Below, piece after piece: positions 54,353-63,043 of a stretch of 64,000 bases of DNA. The stretch is from Lachnospiraceae bacterium (GTDB lineage: Bacteria; Bacillota; Clostridia; Lachnospirales; Lachnospiraceae), in contig JAAUZI010000008.1 of the NCBI GenBank assembly GCA_014804645.1, forward strand, positions 62,001 to 126,000, in the 5' to 3' direction. Positions within the stretch are counted from its first letter, which is position 1; each line of letters starts with the position of its first letter. Below the pieces are notes generated by a model that was given only the letters and a program-made list of their open reading frames with translations, did not search any database and was not told where the DNA came from. Made by a program: the position numbers and the translations under genes.

Positions 54353-55111
54353 ATGGGAACTTTAGGTTTTTATTTTTTCAATCACTTTATTGCTTATTAT
54401 GGCTTAATGATTGTCATAGGCATTGCTGTTGCGGCATTTATAGCGCATTTCCAGATCAAAAAATTTCATTTAAGTTGGAATGATTTTCTGATTATTTGTG
54501 CGACATCCGGATTGTTTTGTATCATCGGGGCAAAAATTCTTTATCTTCTCCTCTCCATCCATACGCTTGAACTGAATAGACTAAAGGATTTATCATACAT
54601 CAACACACTTATGAGCGGAGGCTTTGTTTTTTTTGGAGGCTTGATCGGAATATTCCCGGCGCTGTATTTATGTCAAAAAAAACTTGGGATTCCTGTTTCG
54701 GAATATCTGCAATATTGTACATGCTGTATCCCGATCGCGCATGGTTTTGGGAGAATAGGATGTTATCTGGTCGGATGCTGTCATGGGATTCCGTATGATG
54801 GCCGTTTTTCTGTGATTTATAGCCATTCTTTATATGCGCCAAACGGAGTTCGACTTTTCCCGGTTCAATTACTTGAGGCGTTTGGTGAATTCATAATTGG
54901 ATTATTTCTGTTGTATTCCTGCCGAAAGCAAAAGAAAGTTTCTCCAATTATTATATATGTAATTTCATATTGCGTACTGCGATTTTTCCTGGAATATTTA
55001 CGAGGGGATTCTATACGCGGCAGTTTATATGGATTTTCGACATCGCAATTAATCAGTATTCCAATTATTATTGGATTAAGCATAATCCTGCATAAAAAGC
55101 GAAGGATTTGA
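54353..55111 (+). CDS. Prolipoprotein diacylglyceryl transferase-like (Lgt)
   Basis: 252 aa with about seven membrane helices. The Lgt core is visible as AHGFGRIGCYLVGCCHGIPY (Arg in GRIG), with RFFLEYLRGDSIRG near the C-terminus. Canonical Lgt has HGRIGNFINGE; the Cys-rich GCYLVGCCHG version is a divergent subgroup. The DNA is visibly more AT-rich than its neighbours, suggesting transfer. It may be a second Lgt or act on specific lipoproteins. Confidence 0.78.
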   Translation: MGTLGFYFFNHFIAYYGLMIVIGIAVAAFIAHFQIKKFHLSWNDFLIICATSGLFCIIGAKILYLLLSIHTLELNRLKDLSYINTLMSGGFVFFGGLIGIFPALYLCQKKLGIPVSEYLQYCTCCIPIAHGFGRIGCYLVGCCHGIPYDGRFSVIYSHSLYAPNGVRLFPVQLLEAFGEFIIGLFLLYSCRKQKKVSPIIIYVISYCVLRFFLEYLRGDSIRGSLYGFSTSQLISIPIIIGLSIILHKKRRI

Positions 55112-55132
55112 ATGTGTTTGAGAAAATGTTCA

Positions 55133-55900
55133 TTACTGTATCTTAGGATACAGCCGCAGGGCATTCTCTGTGGTAATTCGCTCCACCTCTTCCTCCGTAG
55201 TTCCCTTGATCTGGGCTATCTGGGATACCACATAGGTGAGGTTGCGGGAATCGTTGCGTTTGCCCCGGTTGGGCACGGGACTCAAATAGGGGCAGTCCGT
55301 CTCCAGAAGAATCCGGTCCATGGGAAGATATTCCACAGTCTCCTTGAGTCTTCTGCCGTTTTTGAATGTGACCACTCCGCCCACGCCAATATAAAAGCCC
55401 ATGTCCAGAAAGCTGCGGGCCAGCTCCCGGCTGTAGGAATAACAGTGAATTACCCCACCGCTCTTCTCCGCATGCTCCTCCCGCATCAGTTCCACCGTGT
55501 CCTGGGCCGCCTCCCTGGAGTGAATCACCACCGGCAGTCCCACCTCCTGGGCAAGCCGCAGCTGGCGCGCAAACCATTTCTTCTGCCATTCCCGGTCTGG
55601 CTCATCCCAATAGTAATCCAATCCGATCTCACCGATGGCAACACATTTCTCCAGGCGGCTCTGCTGTGCCAGCCAGTCCATGTCCTCCTCTGTCAGTTCC
55701 GCCGTGTCACAGGGATGGATTCCCAGGGAGCCATAGACAAAGGGATATTTTTCCATCAGCTCTATAGTGCGCCGACAGGATTCCAGGCTGGAACCGCTGT
55801 TGACGACCCGGCAGACGCCGTGGGCCGCCAGGTCGGCCAGCAGCTCCTCCCTGTCCTCGTCAAATGCTTTGTCGTCATAGTGCGCGTGGGTGTCTATCAT
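55133..55900 (-). CDS. tatD: TatD family hydrolase (DNase)
   Basis: 255 aa TIM-barrel metal hydrolase. Motifs are IDTHAHYDDKAFD, IGEIGLDYYWD and ETDCPYLSPVPNRGKRND. TatD proteins are Mg-dependent DNases involved in DNA repair and quality control. It is convergent with the Lgt-like gene, with 21 bp between the stops. The start is the first ATG of the domain. Confidence 0.94.
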   Translation of the reverse strand: MIDTHAHYDDKAFDEDREELLADLAAHGVCRVVNSGSSLESCRRTIELMEKYPFVYGSLGIHPCDTAELTEEDMDWLAQQSRLEKCVAIGEIGLDYYWDEPDREWQKKWFARQLRLAQEVGLPVVIHSREAAQDTVELMREEHAEKSGGVIHCYSYSRELARSFLDMGFYIGVGGVVTFKNGRRLKETVEYLPMDRILLETDCPYLSPVPNRGKRNDSRNLTYVVSQIAQIKGTTEEEVERITTENALRLYPKIQ

Positions 55901-56006
55901 CTCAGTCTCGCTTTCATTATCGATATTTCAGGGTACTTGCTCAAGACAATTATAGCACCCTGCCCGGCTGTTGACTACAATATTTTTGCGCCTCCAACAT
56001 GCATCC

Positions 56007-58169
56007 TTACTGTTCATTCAAGTACATCTGCACCCTGTTCTGAATCTTGTCGATCGTCTCGTCCAACGTGGCGTCCCCGGCAAAATACATCTCCGCTTCT
56101 TCCCGCAAAATCGTCCGGACGGGACTCTCGTAGGCAGTGTTCGTGGAGTCTCTGAATACCGCATTGTCTATCAGTCCACGAAATGTGGCAACATCTTCCG
56201 GCGCCATTAGAGGGGTTGAGGAAATATAATAGGAAAATTCTTTTTTAACCCCCCCTGTCCAGCTGGCAGTCATGGACAGATATTTTTCAAAGCTGTCTAT
56301 CCTCACCGGGAACTGCCAGTCGATACGATCCTGCATCTCATCGGACAACAGGAACTCTAAAAAATCCCATGCTCCCTGTTTATTTTTTGATGCGCTGTTT
56401 ATCACAAACGCATCGGAGAAATGGAATATGTTTTCCGCTCCGTTCCAACCCGGCCTTCCCAGATAGAATCCGTTATACTGTTCCTTATTTATCATAAAGC
56501 TATCTGAATTAAAAAGCAGTATAAAGAAAAATTTCTTTTCGCCTGTCCCCTCCTGTTGTTCCCATTTATTGCATTCCCTAAGAATATTTTTAAAATCTTC
56601 ACTGTCAAAGTAACATTCCTTTTTATCATAATCTATAAAATACTCTTGCGGCCTGGCTCCCAAGCAGTATTCAAACGCCGCCATTTGAGACATCGGCATA
56701 TCATAGAGCGCTCCATACTGCGTCAGCTCCAGGAATCGCAGAGGAGTCCAGTCTTCCGCATCTACCTCCTCTCTGGTCACCATCGTCTCCATGATAAATG
56801 AGGGAGTTACCATAACCTCTTTCCCGCCAACCTTACCGGCCTCTCTGACAGCCTCAAAAATATCTCCCTCCTTTACCCGATCACTTGCCTCATAGTATTT
56901 GCCCAGCTCCTCGAAAACGCCCTTATTGGCCAAACTATCTACATTCATCCCCTGTACATTGATCAAATCGGGGCCTTCCCCTCGAAGGAGCTGCAATTGC
57001 AACGCCCCTATAAAAGCATTTATAGAGCTGCCTTCTTCCGGTGGGAGTACCACTACCCGGTACTCTCTGTTCTGCCTGTTATACTGCCGTATCATAACCT
57101 CCATATAACTTCCCGGATCTCTAAAGAGTGCCCTGCTAATCGTCACCTCTTGCCGGACCGGATAGTCGCGCCGTTCTTTGTGGGCAACGGATACAAAAGT
57201 CAAAATCTCCCCCGTCCCCCACATATGTGTGTAGTGCTCCATACACAGCAGTCGGACATCCTCTTTTCCCCGAAAAATATGGTTTATATGGTCGCCGTCT
57301 ATCTGTACATACTCGTCATCCCATGCCCACATCTGCTCTGTTTCCCCGGATGCCGGCTCGTATTTCCACATCTCTTTCCCAGTACACAGGTAGATTCCGT
57401 CTTCCCGTCCTCCAAATACCTGCAGCGGCACGATGGGGCATTCATACTGTTCGCACGTATCCCCCAGCTCTACAAAGACAGGAATATCGCCCGTCACACA
57501 GTAGCCATAGACCTGCCCATCCCTGCCCTCTGCAATTCCCTCCAAGGTCTCCACATCAGGTGTATAGATCTTCTGTAATTCTCCGTCTGACCCAAACGCA
57601 ACAATTTTGCCTCCCTTACCATAGGTATGCAGGAACACTCTGCCGTCCGCCGTGACGATTCCCTCACCGATACTATCGCCAAGGCCCTGCAGCTCAGATG
57701 CAGTGTATCCTGTATGCCACTGCATTGCTCCGTCTGCATCATATTTTTCCAGAGAAAATTCCCCATTGTCGTCCTGGCAGAACATAAAAAAGTTGCTTTC
57801 CCGATCCGCAAGGAGAATCATAGGCAATCCTCCTTCCCGCTCGAAATAGACCTCGGGATCAAAAGTGTCATATATTCCATTTCTATACACGACCCAGACA
57901 TTGCGGCGTATCATTTCCTGTATCGTCTCCGGACCGTCCGTCTTGCGGGCGGTACAGTACAGCCATTCCTCACTAAAGGTATATCTCCAAAAATAGTCCA
58001 ATGCACCTGGCAGCCTCATATCGTGAAACTCCGCAACAGGCACGAGCACCCCTTCGTCCTCGGCAACCAAAACGGACTCCGGATTTTCCCGGAGTCCACA
58101 GGAGATCAATGTCAAAAGCGTAGCCAATAAAACGATACTGGTTAACATACATTTCCAATGATGTTTCAT
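56007..58169 (-). CDS. Lipoprotein: propeller-like domain fused to a solute-binding domain
   Basis: 720 aa from the ATG at 58169 (GGAG 7 nt upstream). The signal ends LTLISC (lipobox). Residues of about 30-310 form repeated beta-blade-like segments (MQWHTGYTASELQGLGDSIG, GGKIVAFGSDGELQKIYTPD, KEMWKYEPASGETEQMWAWD), as in quinoprotein/WD-type propellers. Residues of about 340-720 resemble an ABC sugar-binding protein (LRGEGPDLINVQGMN). No permease is nearby. Its C-terminus (VQMYLNEQ) is related to the lipoprotein at 27227-28549. Confidence 0.75.
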   Translation of the reverse strand: MKHHWKCMLTSIVLLATLLTLISCGLRENPESVLVAEDEGVLVPVAEFHDMRLPGALDYFWRYTFSEEWLYCTARKTDGPETIQEMIRRNVWVVYRNGIYDTFDPEVYFEREGGLPMILLADRESNFFMFCQDDNGEFSLEKYDADGAMQWHTGYTASELQGLGDSIGEGIVTADGRVFLHTYGKGGKIVAFGSDGELQKIYTPDVETLEGIAEGRDGQVYGYCVTGDIPVFVELGDTCEQYECPIVPLQVFGGREDGIYLCTGKEMWKYEPASGETEQMWAWDDEYVQIDGDHINHIFRGKEDVRLLCMEHYTHMWGTGEILTFVSVAHKERRDYPVRQEVTISRALFRDPGSYMEVMIRQYNRQNREYRVVVLPPEEGSSINAFIGALQLQLLRGEGPDLINVQGMNVDSLANKGVFEELGKYYEASDRVKEGDIFEAVREAGKVGGKEVMVTPSFIMETMVTREEVDAEDWTPLRFLELTQYGALYDMPMSQMAAFEYCLGARPQEYFIDYDKKECYFDSEDFKNILRECNKWEQQEGTGEKKFFFILLFNSDSFMINKEQYNGFYLGRPGWNGAENIFHFSDAFVINSASKNKQGAWDFLEFLLSDEMQDRIDWQFPVRIDSFEKYLSMTASWTGGVKKEFSYYISSTPLMAPEDVATFRGLIDNAVFRDSTNTAYESPVRTILREEAEMYFAGDATLDETIDKIQNRVQMYLNEQ

Positions 58170-58191
58170 TTTTTTCTCCATAAATCTATCT

Positions 58192-58515
58192 TTACTTTCC
58201 AGAACCACGGTCATGTACCACTATCACGTAGTATTCGTGCTCTGACTCATGATAGATCGGACAGCCCGCTGTATGACACTCAACAACATTATACTTATTA
58301 TAGAGATTGTTATAAAGAGTGCAGTTGCTATGCTCGCTACATAATCCAGCTTTATCTGATTGCACAAGATTTGTCAAGGTATATCGTTCCACTTTGGTGC
58401 CGCAGAAAGGACATGCCTCATAATTCACCGCTGCCTGTACAGAACCCAGACTCTGTAAACCAATGAACAAGCACAGGCCTGCTGCCACTACTACTCTTTT
58501 CATCATCTTCCACAT
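58192..58515 (-). CDS. Small secreted Cys/His-rich protein
   Basis: 107 aa. An N-terminal signal peptide (MKRVVVAAGLCLFIGLQSLG, cut near VQA) precedes a mature part with paired Cys/His (CPFCGTK, CSEHSNC, ECHTAGCPIYHESEH) suggesting a zinc-binding fold. No family is recognised. GGAGGAGAT supports the ATG. It is 22 bp upstream of the propeller/SBP lipoprotein and shares its promoter, so the two may act together outside the membrane. Confidence 0.68.
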   Translation of the reverse strand: MWKMMKRVVVAAGLCLFIGLQSLGSVQAAVNYEACPFCGTKVERYTLTNLVQSDKAGLCSEHSNCTLYNNLYNKYNVVECHTAGCPIYHESEHEYYVIVVHDRGSGK

Positions 58516-58572
58516 TTTCTTATCTCCTCCTTTTATTGTATATTAATATATAAAATTGCATCTGGCATTTAT

Positions 58573-58601
58573 ATATTATCAAGATTTATATACGTTGTCA
58601 A
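58573..58601 (-). promoter_or_regulatory. Promoter of the secreted-protein/lipoprotein operon
   Basis: Minus strand TTGACA - 17 bp - TAATAT, about 58 bp upstream of the first gene. Confidence 0.85.
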
Positions 58602-58666
58602 TGATTTTTCTATTTCTATCCTGCCGCTCATCTGATTAATCTCCATTTTTAGAGTCCGCGAAACCA

Positions 58667-58897
58667 TCAAAAAATTTTCCCGGCATCCTGCATCTGGTAA
58701 TCCAGAGCCTCGATGGACTCGGCGCAGGCTTTCAGCTGTGCCACAATCTCCTCCGCATCTTCCATGTCTTTCTTGTATTTCAGCTTGTGTTCCAGGCTGG
58801 CCCAAAAGTCCATGGCGATGGTGCGGAACTGCAGTTCCATCTTCATATACTTTTTCCCTTTGGACAGAAAAATAGCAAATTTGTATGGGTGTGTCAA
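58667..58897 (-). pseudogene. RelA/SpoT-type (p)ppGpp synthetase remnant
   Basis: A 76-codon frame with MKMELQFRTIAMDFWASLEH followed by KLKYKKD, which is the C-terminal part of the RelA/SpoT synthetase domain as found in small alarmone synthetases (about 200-260 aa). The N-terminal catalytic two thirds are missing and the region upstream belongs to the two-component operon. It is therefore a truncated, inactive remnant. Confidence 0.78.
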
Positions 58898-58910
58898 TTT
58901 TACTGCTGGT

Positions 58911-59957
58911 TCAGTCCTCTGTATGCGTCTCCTGCTCCGCGCTATTATATATCTGATTGTATTGCGCCAAATCTATCCGCTGAGCCATCTCCGGAATAGA
59001 GCTTACCACCCCTGGAAAGCCCAGTCGGATGCGGTAGAAATCCTCCTCCATCCTCTCTGTCTCCATACTCCAGCTGTCGGAGATATGACCGAAACTCAGC
59101 TGGCAGCAATAGACATCCTTCTGTGCCCAGCCCGCAATCCAGACATCGGAAGGGGAAGAGCTGATTCCCATGAACCTTATCCACCTAACATCCTGGAAAT
59201 ATTCCGAGAGGACAGGCGATTCCTTATCGGAATTATAAAGGGATATTTCGGCTGCATTGATGCTCTGGGATTTTGAACCCTTGTATATATCCACATTCCC
59301 ATTCCAGTATTCGTAGTTCGAAACCAGCTCAGAGTCGGTTATTAAGTCAGAGGACTCCGCATGATAATTCTCGCACAATATCCACCACCACTCCCAAGCG
59401 TTCCCATCCATCCAGTCCTGCAGGGGAATCGTCTCCTTCTCTTCGCTCTCCGCATAATAGACCGTCCCATCCAAACCATCTATCAGCAACTCCACACGAC
59501 CGCCGTCTCCTCTCTCCAGGTGAATGTCATTGGCCACCAGCAAAATCTGTCCGTCAGACTCCCGTATCAGAACATACTGGGTGCAGCTTTTCACGACCAT
59601 ATCATCTCCCCATTTTTCTCCATAGGGGGATACATACCCGCTCCCCAGCAGCGCCCGCATCAGAATGCTTTGCTCCGTCTGCACCACATTCTCCCACAGA
59701 GCCTCGTTGCCGGCATCGACCTCCTTGGAACTGCATATCACATTCCCCTGAGCGTTCGCCGCAAAATAGGCGCTCATTCGCTCATGGATATCGTTCTCAT
59801 AACTGCGGTCCAGCTGCGCCACCATCAGGGGAGCCAGCGCCTCTCCCTGCATGCGGCTTTGCGAGGCGGCATCCCGCAATGCGAACCACCAGCCCGGTAA
59901 AAACAGCGCTGTCATTATCAGAAGTATGGACAAACCTATTCCCAGATATCGCCTCAT
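58911..59957 (-). CDS. Membrane-anchored protein of unknown function, TCS-linked
   Basis: 348 aa. One N-terminal membrane helix (about 5-25) is followed by an acidic, Trp-rich extracytoplasmic domain (WMDGNAWEWWWILCENYHAE, then IRFMGISSSPSDVWIAG). No family is recognised. GGAGGCCGGAAT precedes the ATG at 59957. It is third in the response regulator-kinase operon, so it may modulate the kinase from outside the membrane. Confidence 0.7.
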   Translation of the reverse strand: MRRYLGIGLSILLIMTALFLPGWWFALRDAASQSRMQGEALAPLMVAQLDRSYENDIHERMSAYFAANAQGNVICSSKEVDAGNEALWENVVQTEQSILMRALLGSGYVSPYGEKWGDDMVVKSCTQYVLIRESDGQILLVANDIHLERGDGGRVELLIDGLDGTVYYAESEEKETIPLQDWMDGNAWEWWWILCENYHAESSDLITDSELVSNYEYWNGNVDIYKGSKSQSINAAEISLYNSDKESPVLSEYFQDVRWIRFMGISSSPSDVWIAGWAQKDVYCCQLSFGHISDSWSMETERMEEDFYRIRLGFPGVVSSIPEMAQRIDLAQYNQIYNSAEQETHTED

Positions 59958-60051
59958 ATTCCGGCCTCCTATTATTAGAGGTTCATTGGAACCTCTGGGT
60001 TCCTTGGAACCTCCATTCCGCATGTTCCCTACAAACACACAGTTTTTACTA

Positions 60052-61587
60052 CTATTTGGGAGCTGTCAGGGGCAGGCGGATCAGGATCTCCGTGCCCTCT
60101 CCCAGGGTGCTTTTCACCTTCCAGCTGCCTCCGTGGAGCTGCAGAATACGCTGGCACAGAGACATGCCCAGACCTGCTCCGCCCTCCTTGCGGGAGCGGG
60201 ATTTGTCCACCATGTAAAAAGGCTCCGTGATCCGGTCGATCTCCTCCTGCGGTATTCCCCGTCCATTGTCCCGGATACGGATACCGTACCATTTTCCCCC
60301 TTTAGGTTTCCTCACATTCTCAGGTTCATCCTCCGGCTCGCTGACGCCCCACTCCGAGTCGTCAAAATCTGCCTGATAGGTCTTGGAGCGTTTGTCGCGG
60401 ACATGACGTCCCTCCAGGCTGATCTGCCCCTTCTCCCCCACCGCCTTGGTGGCATTGTCCAGCAGATTGTACAGCAGAGACAACAGCAGATCGCTGTCCC
60501 CCCACAGCGTGGCCTGTTCCATGCGGATACTGCCCTGAATCTGGCGCGTATCCCAGATGGGGCGCATGGTGCTCCACAGATTTTCCCCCAACGTCATGGC
60601 CTTGATTGGCTTGCCCGCAAAGTCCTGTTTCTCCATACTCACCAGCTCCAACAGCTTGTGGGAGAGCTGTTCCAGCCGCTTTCCCTGCGTGTAGATATAA
60701 TGGCTGGCAGTGCGGTGTTCTTCCGGCTCCAGCTCCATGGTGTCCAGCATCTGGGCGTAGCCGATAATGGATGTCAGCGGCGTCTTCAGCTCGTGGGCGA
60801 AGGCCGCCGTGAAATCTTCCTGGCGTTTGGCCTCCAGTTCCTTTTCCCTCATCTGCTCCACCAGCCGGTCAGCCATGAGATTAAAGCTCTCCGCCAGCTC
60901 CCCCACTTCATCCGGCTGATGGTAGTCCGAGCGCCGGGTCAAGTCCCCGGCTGCGATCCTTTTGGTCACCCAACCCAGTTTGCGGATCGGGCGGGTCAGG
61001 TAGCGCGCCAGCACCCAGGCACAGACTGCCGCCACCGTCAGCAGCACCAGCAGCATCACTCTATACTGCCGTATCGTGTCCGTTCGGGTGTCATAAATTC
61101 CCTGTATGTTGCGGCTGACCAACAGATAATAGGTCTTGTCTCCCAGTCGGCTGTCGCTCATGCTGACAAGCTCATAACCCCTGGAATCCATACATATCTG
61201 CCAGATGTAGCTGTTCTCCCCGGCCTCGTTGCGACGGACGATCATCTCGTCCACATCCACGATGCCGGACAGCCTAGTCAGCTCCTGCTGCCCGCTGTAA
61301 CAGTTTCCCTCTCCGTCCAATACAATGCAGTTGCTCCCAGTCCGGTCCACATTGATCGTCATACTTTCCAAGGCTCTCTGCAGGGCATAAACCTCCCCAT
61401 ATTCCTCGCCGGACCGATACCCCACCTCCAGAAAGTACTGAAACATCCGAATCTCCTGACTGGCCTGCTGCCGCTCCTGCTCCAGCATCCGGCTGAAACT
61501 GGAGTCCAGCATCCACATGCCAAAGGCAATAAATGCCGCCGTGACCAGTACCATGATCCACAAAAAAAGTTTCCCCGTAAATTTCAT
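60052..61587 (-). CDS. Sensor histidine kinase
   Basis: 511 aa. TM1 (about 8-28), an extracytoplasmic domain of about 130 residues, TM2 (about 175-195), HAMP (about 197-250), then HisKA with the phospho-His in FAHELKTPLTSIIGYAQML and HATPase_c with NLLDNATKAV, RDNGRGIP and GAGLGMSLC. It autophosphorylates and feeds the response regulator encoded 30 bp upstream. The stimulus is unknown. Confidence 0.93.
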   Translation of the reverse strand: MKFTGKLFLWIMVLVTAAFIAFGMWMLDSSFSRMLEQERQQASQEIRMFQYFLEVGYRSGEEYGEVYALQRALESMTINVDRTGSNCIVLDGEGNCYSGQQELTRLSGIVDVDEMIVRRNEAGENSYIWQICMDSRGYELVSMSDSRLGDKTYYLLVSRNIQGIYDTRTDTIRQYRVMLLVLLTVAAVCAWVLARYLTRPIRKLGWVTKRIAAGDLTRRSDYHQPDEVGELAESFNLMADRLVEQMREKELEAKRQEDFTAAFAHELKTPLTSIIGYAQMLDTMELEPEEHRTASHYIYTQGKRLEQLSHKLLELVSMEKQDFAGKPIKAMTLGENLWSTMRPIWDTRQIQGSIRMEQATLWGDSDLLLSLLYNLLDNATKAVGEKGQISLEGRHVRDKRSKTYQADFDDSEWGVSEPEDEPENVRKPKGGKWYGIRIRDNGRGIPQEEIDRITEPFYMVDKSRSRKEGGAGLGMSLCQRILQLHGGSWKVKSTLGEGTEILIRLPLTAPK

Positions 61588-61617
61588 GCGTTCTTCCCCA
61601 TCAGTTTCGCCTCAGAT

Positions 61618-62274
61618 CTATTCGCCCTCCAGACGATAGCCCACCTTGTAGACAGCAGAGATCTCCTCATTCCAGCCCAATTTTTTCTTGAGACGCTGAA
61701 CATGCAGATCAATGGTCCGACTCTGTCCCTCATACTCGCCGCCCCACACGGACTCGTAGATGGTTTCCCGGTACAGGGCTATGTTCCGATTGCGGGCCAG
61801 CAGCAGGAGCAGATCAAACTCCTTCATTGTCAGCGCTATCTGCCGTCCCTCCTGCAGCACCAGACGGGAGGCGGTGTCGATGGTAATGTCAAAAACCTTC
61901 AAAATCCCCTCCGCTTTGTGATAACGGCGCAGCACAGTCTCCACCCGGGCCAGCAATTCGGGGATGGCAAAAGGCTTTGCCAGATAGTCGTCCGCTCCCA
62001 TTTTCAGCCCTTTTACTTTATTCTCCGTAGTCCCCAGGGCGGTGAGAAAAATCACGGGCAGTCCCATGGACTGTGCATATTGGAGCAGCTCGTAGCCGTT
62101 GCAGCCCGGCAGCATGATATCCAGCAGCGCCAGATCAAAGGGCCGCTGCTGCATAAGGTCCGCCGCCTCCATCCCGTCCGACGCCCAAGTGCAGCTGTAG
62201 CCCGCACGGGTCAAATTCATGCGAATCAGGTTCGCTATGGGTTCTTCATCTTCAGCAATCAGTATCTTAATCAT
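61618..62274 (-). CDS. OmpR-family response regulator
   Basis: 218 aa. The receiver domain has AEDEEP, the phospho-Asp in LALLDIMLPGCNG and the switch Lys in LAKPFAIPELLARV. The C-terminal winged helix is complete (LLLLARNRNIALYRETIYES, DLHVQRLKKKLG). It is the first gene of the three-gene operon. Targets are not identifiable from the sequence. Confidence 0.94.
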   Translation of the reverse strand: MIKILIAEDEEPIANLIRMNLTRAGYSCTWASDGMEAADLMQQRPFDLALLDIMLPGCNGYELLQYAQSMGLPVIFLTALGTTENKVKGLKMGADDYLAKPFAIPELLARVETVLRRYHKAEGILKVFDITIDTASRLVLQEGRQIALTMKEFDLLLLLARNRNIALYRETIYESVWGGEYEGQSRTIDLHVQRLKKKLGWNEEISAVYKVGYRLEGE

Positions 62275-62589
62275 CGCGCTCTCCTCTCCGGTTCAAATGT
62301 TACTGCGTTATTATGAATCCTTTTTGTATATAGATTGTATCATAATTTCGTCTGTTTGAGTATCCTGCCGAAACACATTACCCAGGGCAACAAACGCCTC
62401 TCTGCATTGCGCAAAACAAAGGAATATTTATAATAACTGTGCTTTCTGCACTATATTTTTTGGATGAGCAGTGCATTGACTACAAAAATTCTAAAGAATA
62501 TAATTAAAAATAGGTGATAACTCACAAATAACTCGCGATATCACAATGTCAAATGCGCAAAATGCGCAACAAAGAGAGAGGGGGACGCC
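62275..62589. other. 315-bp divergent intergenic region
   Basis: No gene is seen. It contains the plus-strand promoter below and, near 62550, a direct repeat AATGCGCAA AATGCGCAA that could be a regulator site. No clear promoter for the response regulator was found. Confidence 0.5.
62476..62504 (+). promoter_or_regulatory. Strong promoter of the rearranged sugar locus
   Basis: TTGACT - 17 bp - TATAAT, upstream of the permease and LacI fragments and the GH35 gene. Confidence 0.85.
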
Positions 62590-62703
62590 GTGAAAAGCGC
62601 AAACAAGAAAAACGCTGTAAAAGGTTTTTTCAAAAAGGCATATAAGTATCGGGCATTTCTGCTGATGCTTGCGCCGACAGTCATCTACACGCTGATTACT
62701 GGG
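62590..62703 (+). pseudogene. Sugar ABC permease N-terminal fragment
   Basis: A GTG start after GAGGGGGACG gives VKSANKKNAVKGFFKKAYKY RAFLLMLAPTVIYTLI, the cytoplasmic tail and first helix of LplB/MalF-type permeases. The homology then stops abruptly at a junction with LacI-like sequence, and the frame ends at 62811. About 90% of the gene is missing. Confidence 0.68.
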
Positions 62704-62704
62704 A

Positions 62705-63043
62705 GTGTCAAAAAGCACGGTGTCCAGAGCGCTTTCAGACAAGGGCCGAATCGGCGAGACATCTACCTTTCTGGACTACGACGTCCTGATTACGACCGGA
62801 ACTGCCAATGACGTATCCGGTATCCGGGCGCTGGTAGAAAAAAAGAAAGTGGACGGTATTATTCTGACCAGAAGCCTGGACTGTTTCTCGCCGTCCGTCA
62901 CGGCGGTAAACGTATCTGCCAGACAGGTGGGAAACATGATATGCAAACAGATGATAAACTTTCTGACCGGAAGAGAGTACCAGACAAAGACTATTATGGA
63001 TTATGAAATATTGATTCGCAAATCCACAGGAGGACAACAATGA
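62705..63043 (+). pseudogene. LacI-family regulator with internal deletions
   Basis: A 112-codon frame formed of three LacI pieces: HTH (SKSTVSRALSDKGRIGE), a mid-domain piece (DYDVLITTGTANDVSGIRAL, then DGIILTRSLD) and the C-terminal end (RQVGNMICKQMINFLTGREY). The family is normally about 330 aa, so roughly two thirds is missing, yet the frame is open and ends in an ATGA overlap with GH35. It is probably non-functional. Confidence 0.7.

Noticed and set aside
59851-62316. 821-aa plus-strand ORF
   Set aside because: Antisense shadow of the histidine kinase and response regulator, which have full domain motifs on the minus strand; this ORF has no recognisable domain.
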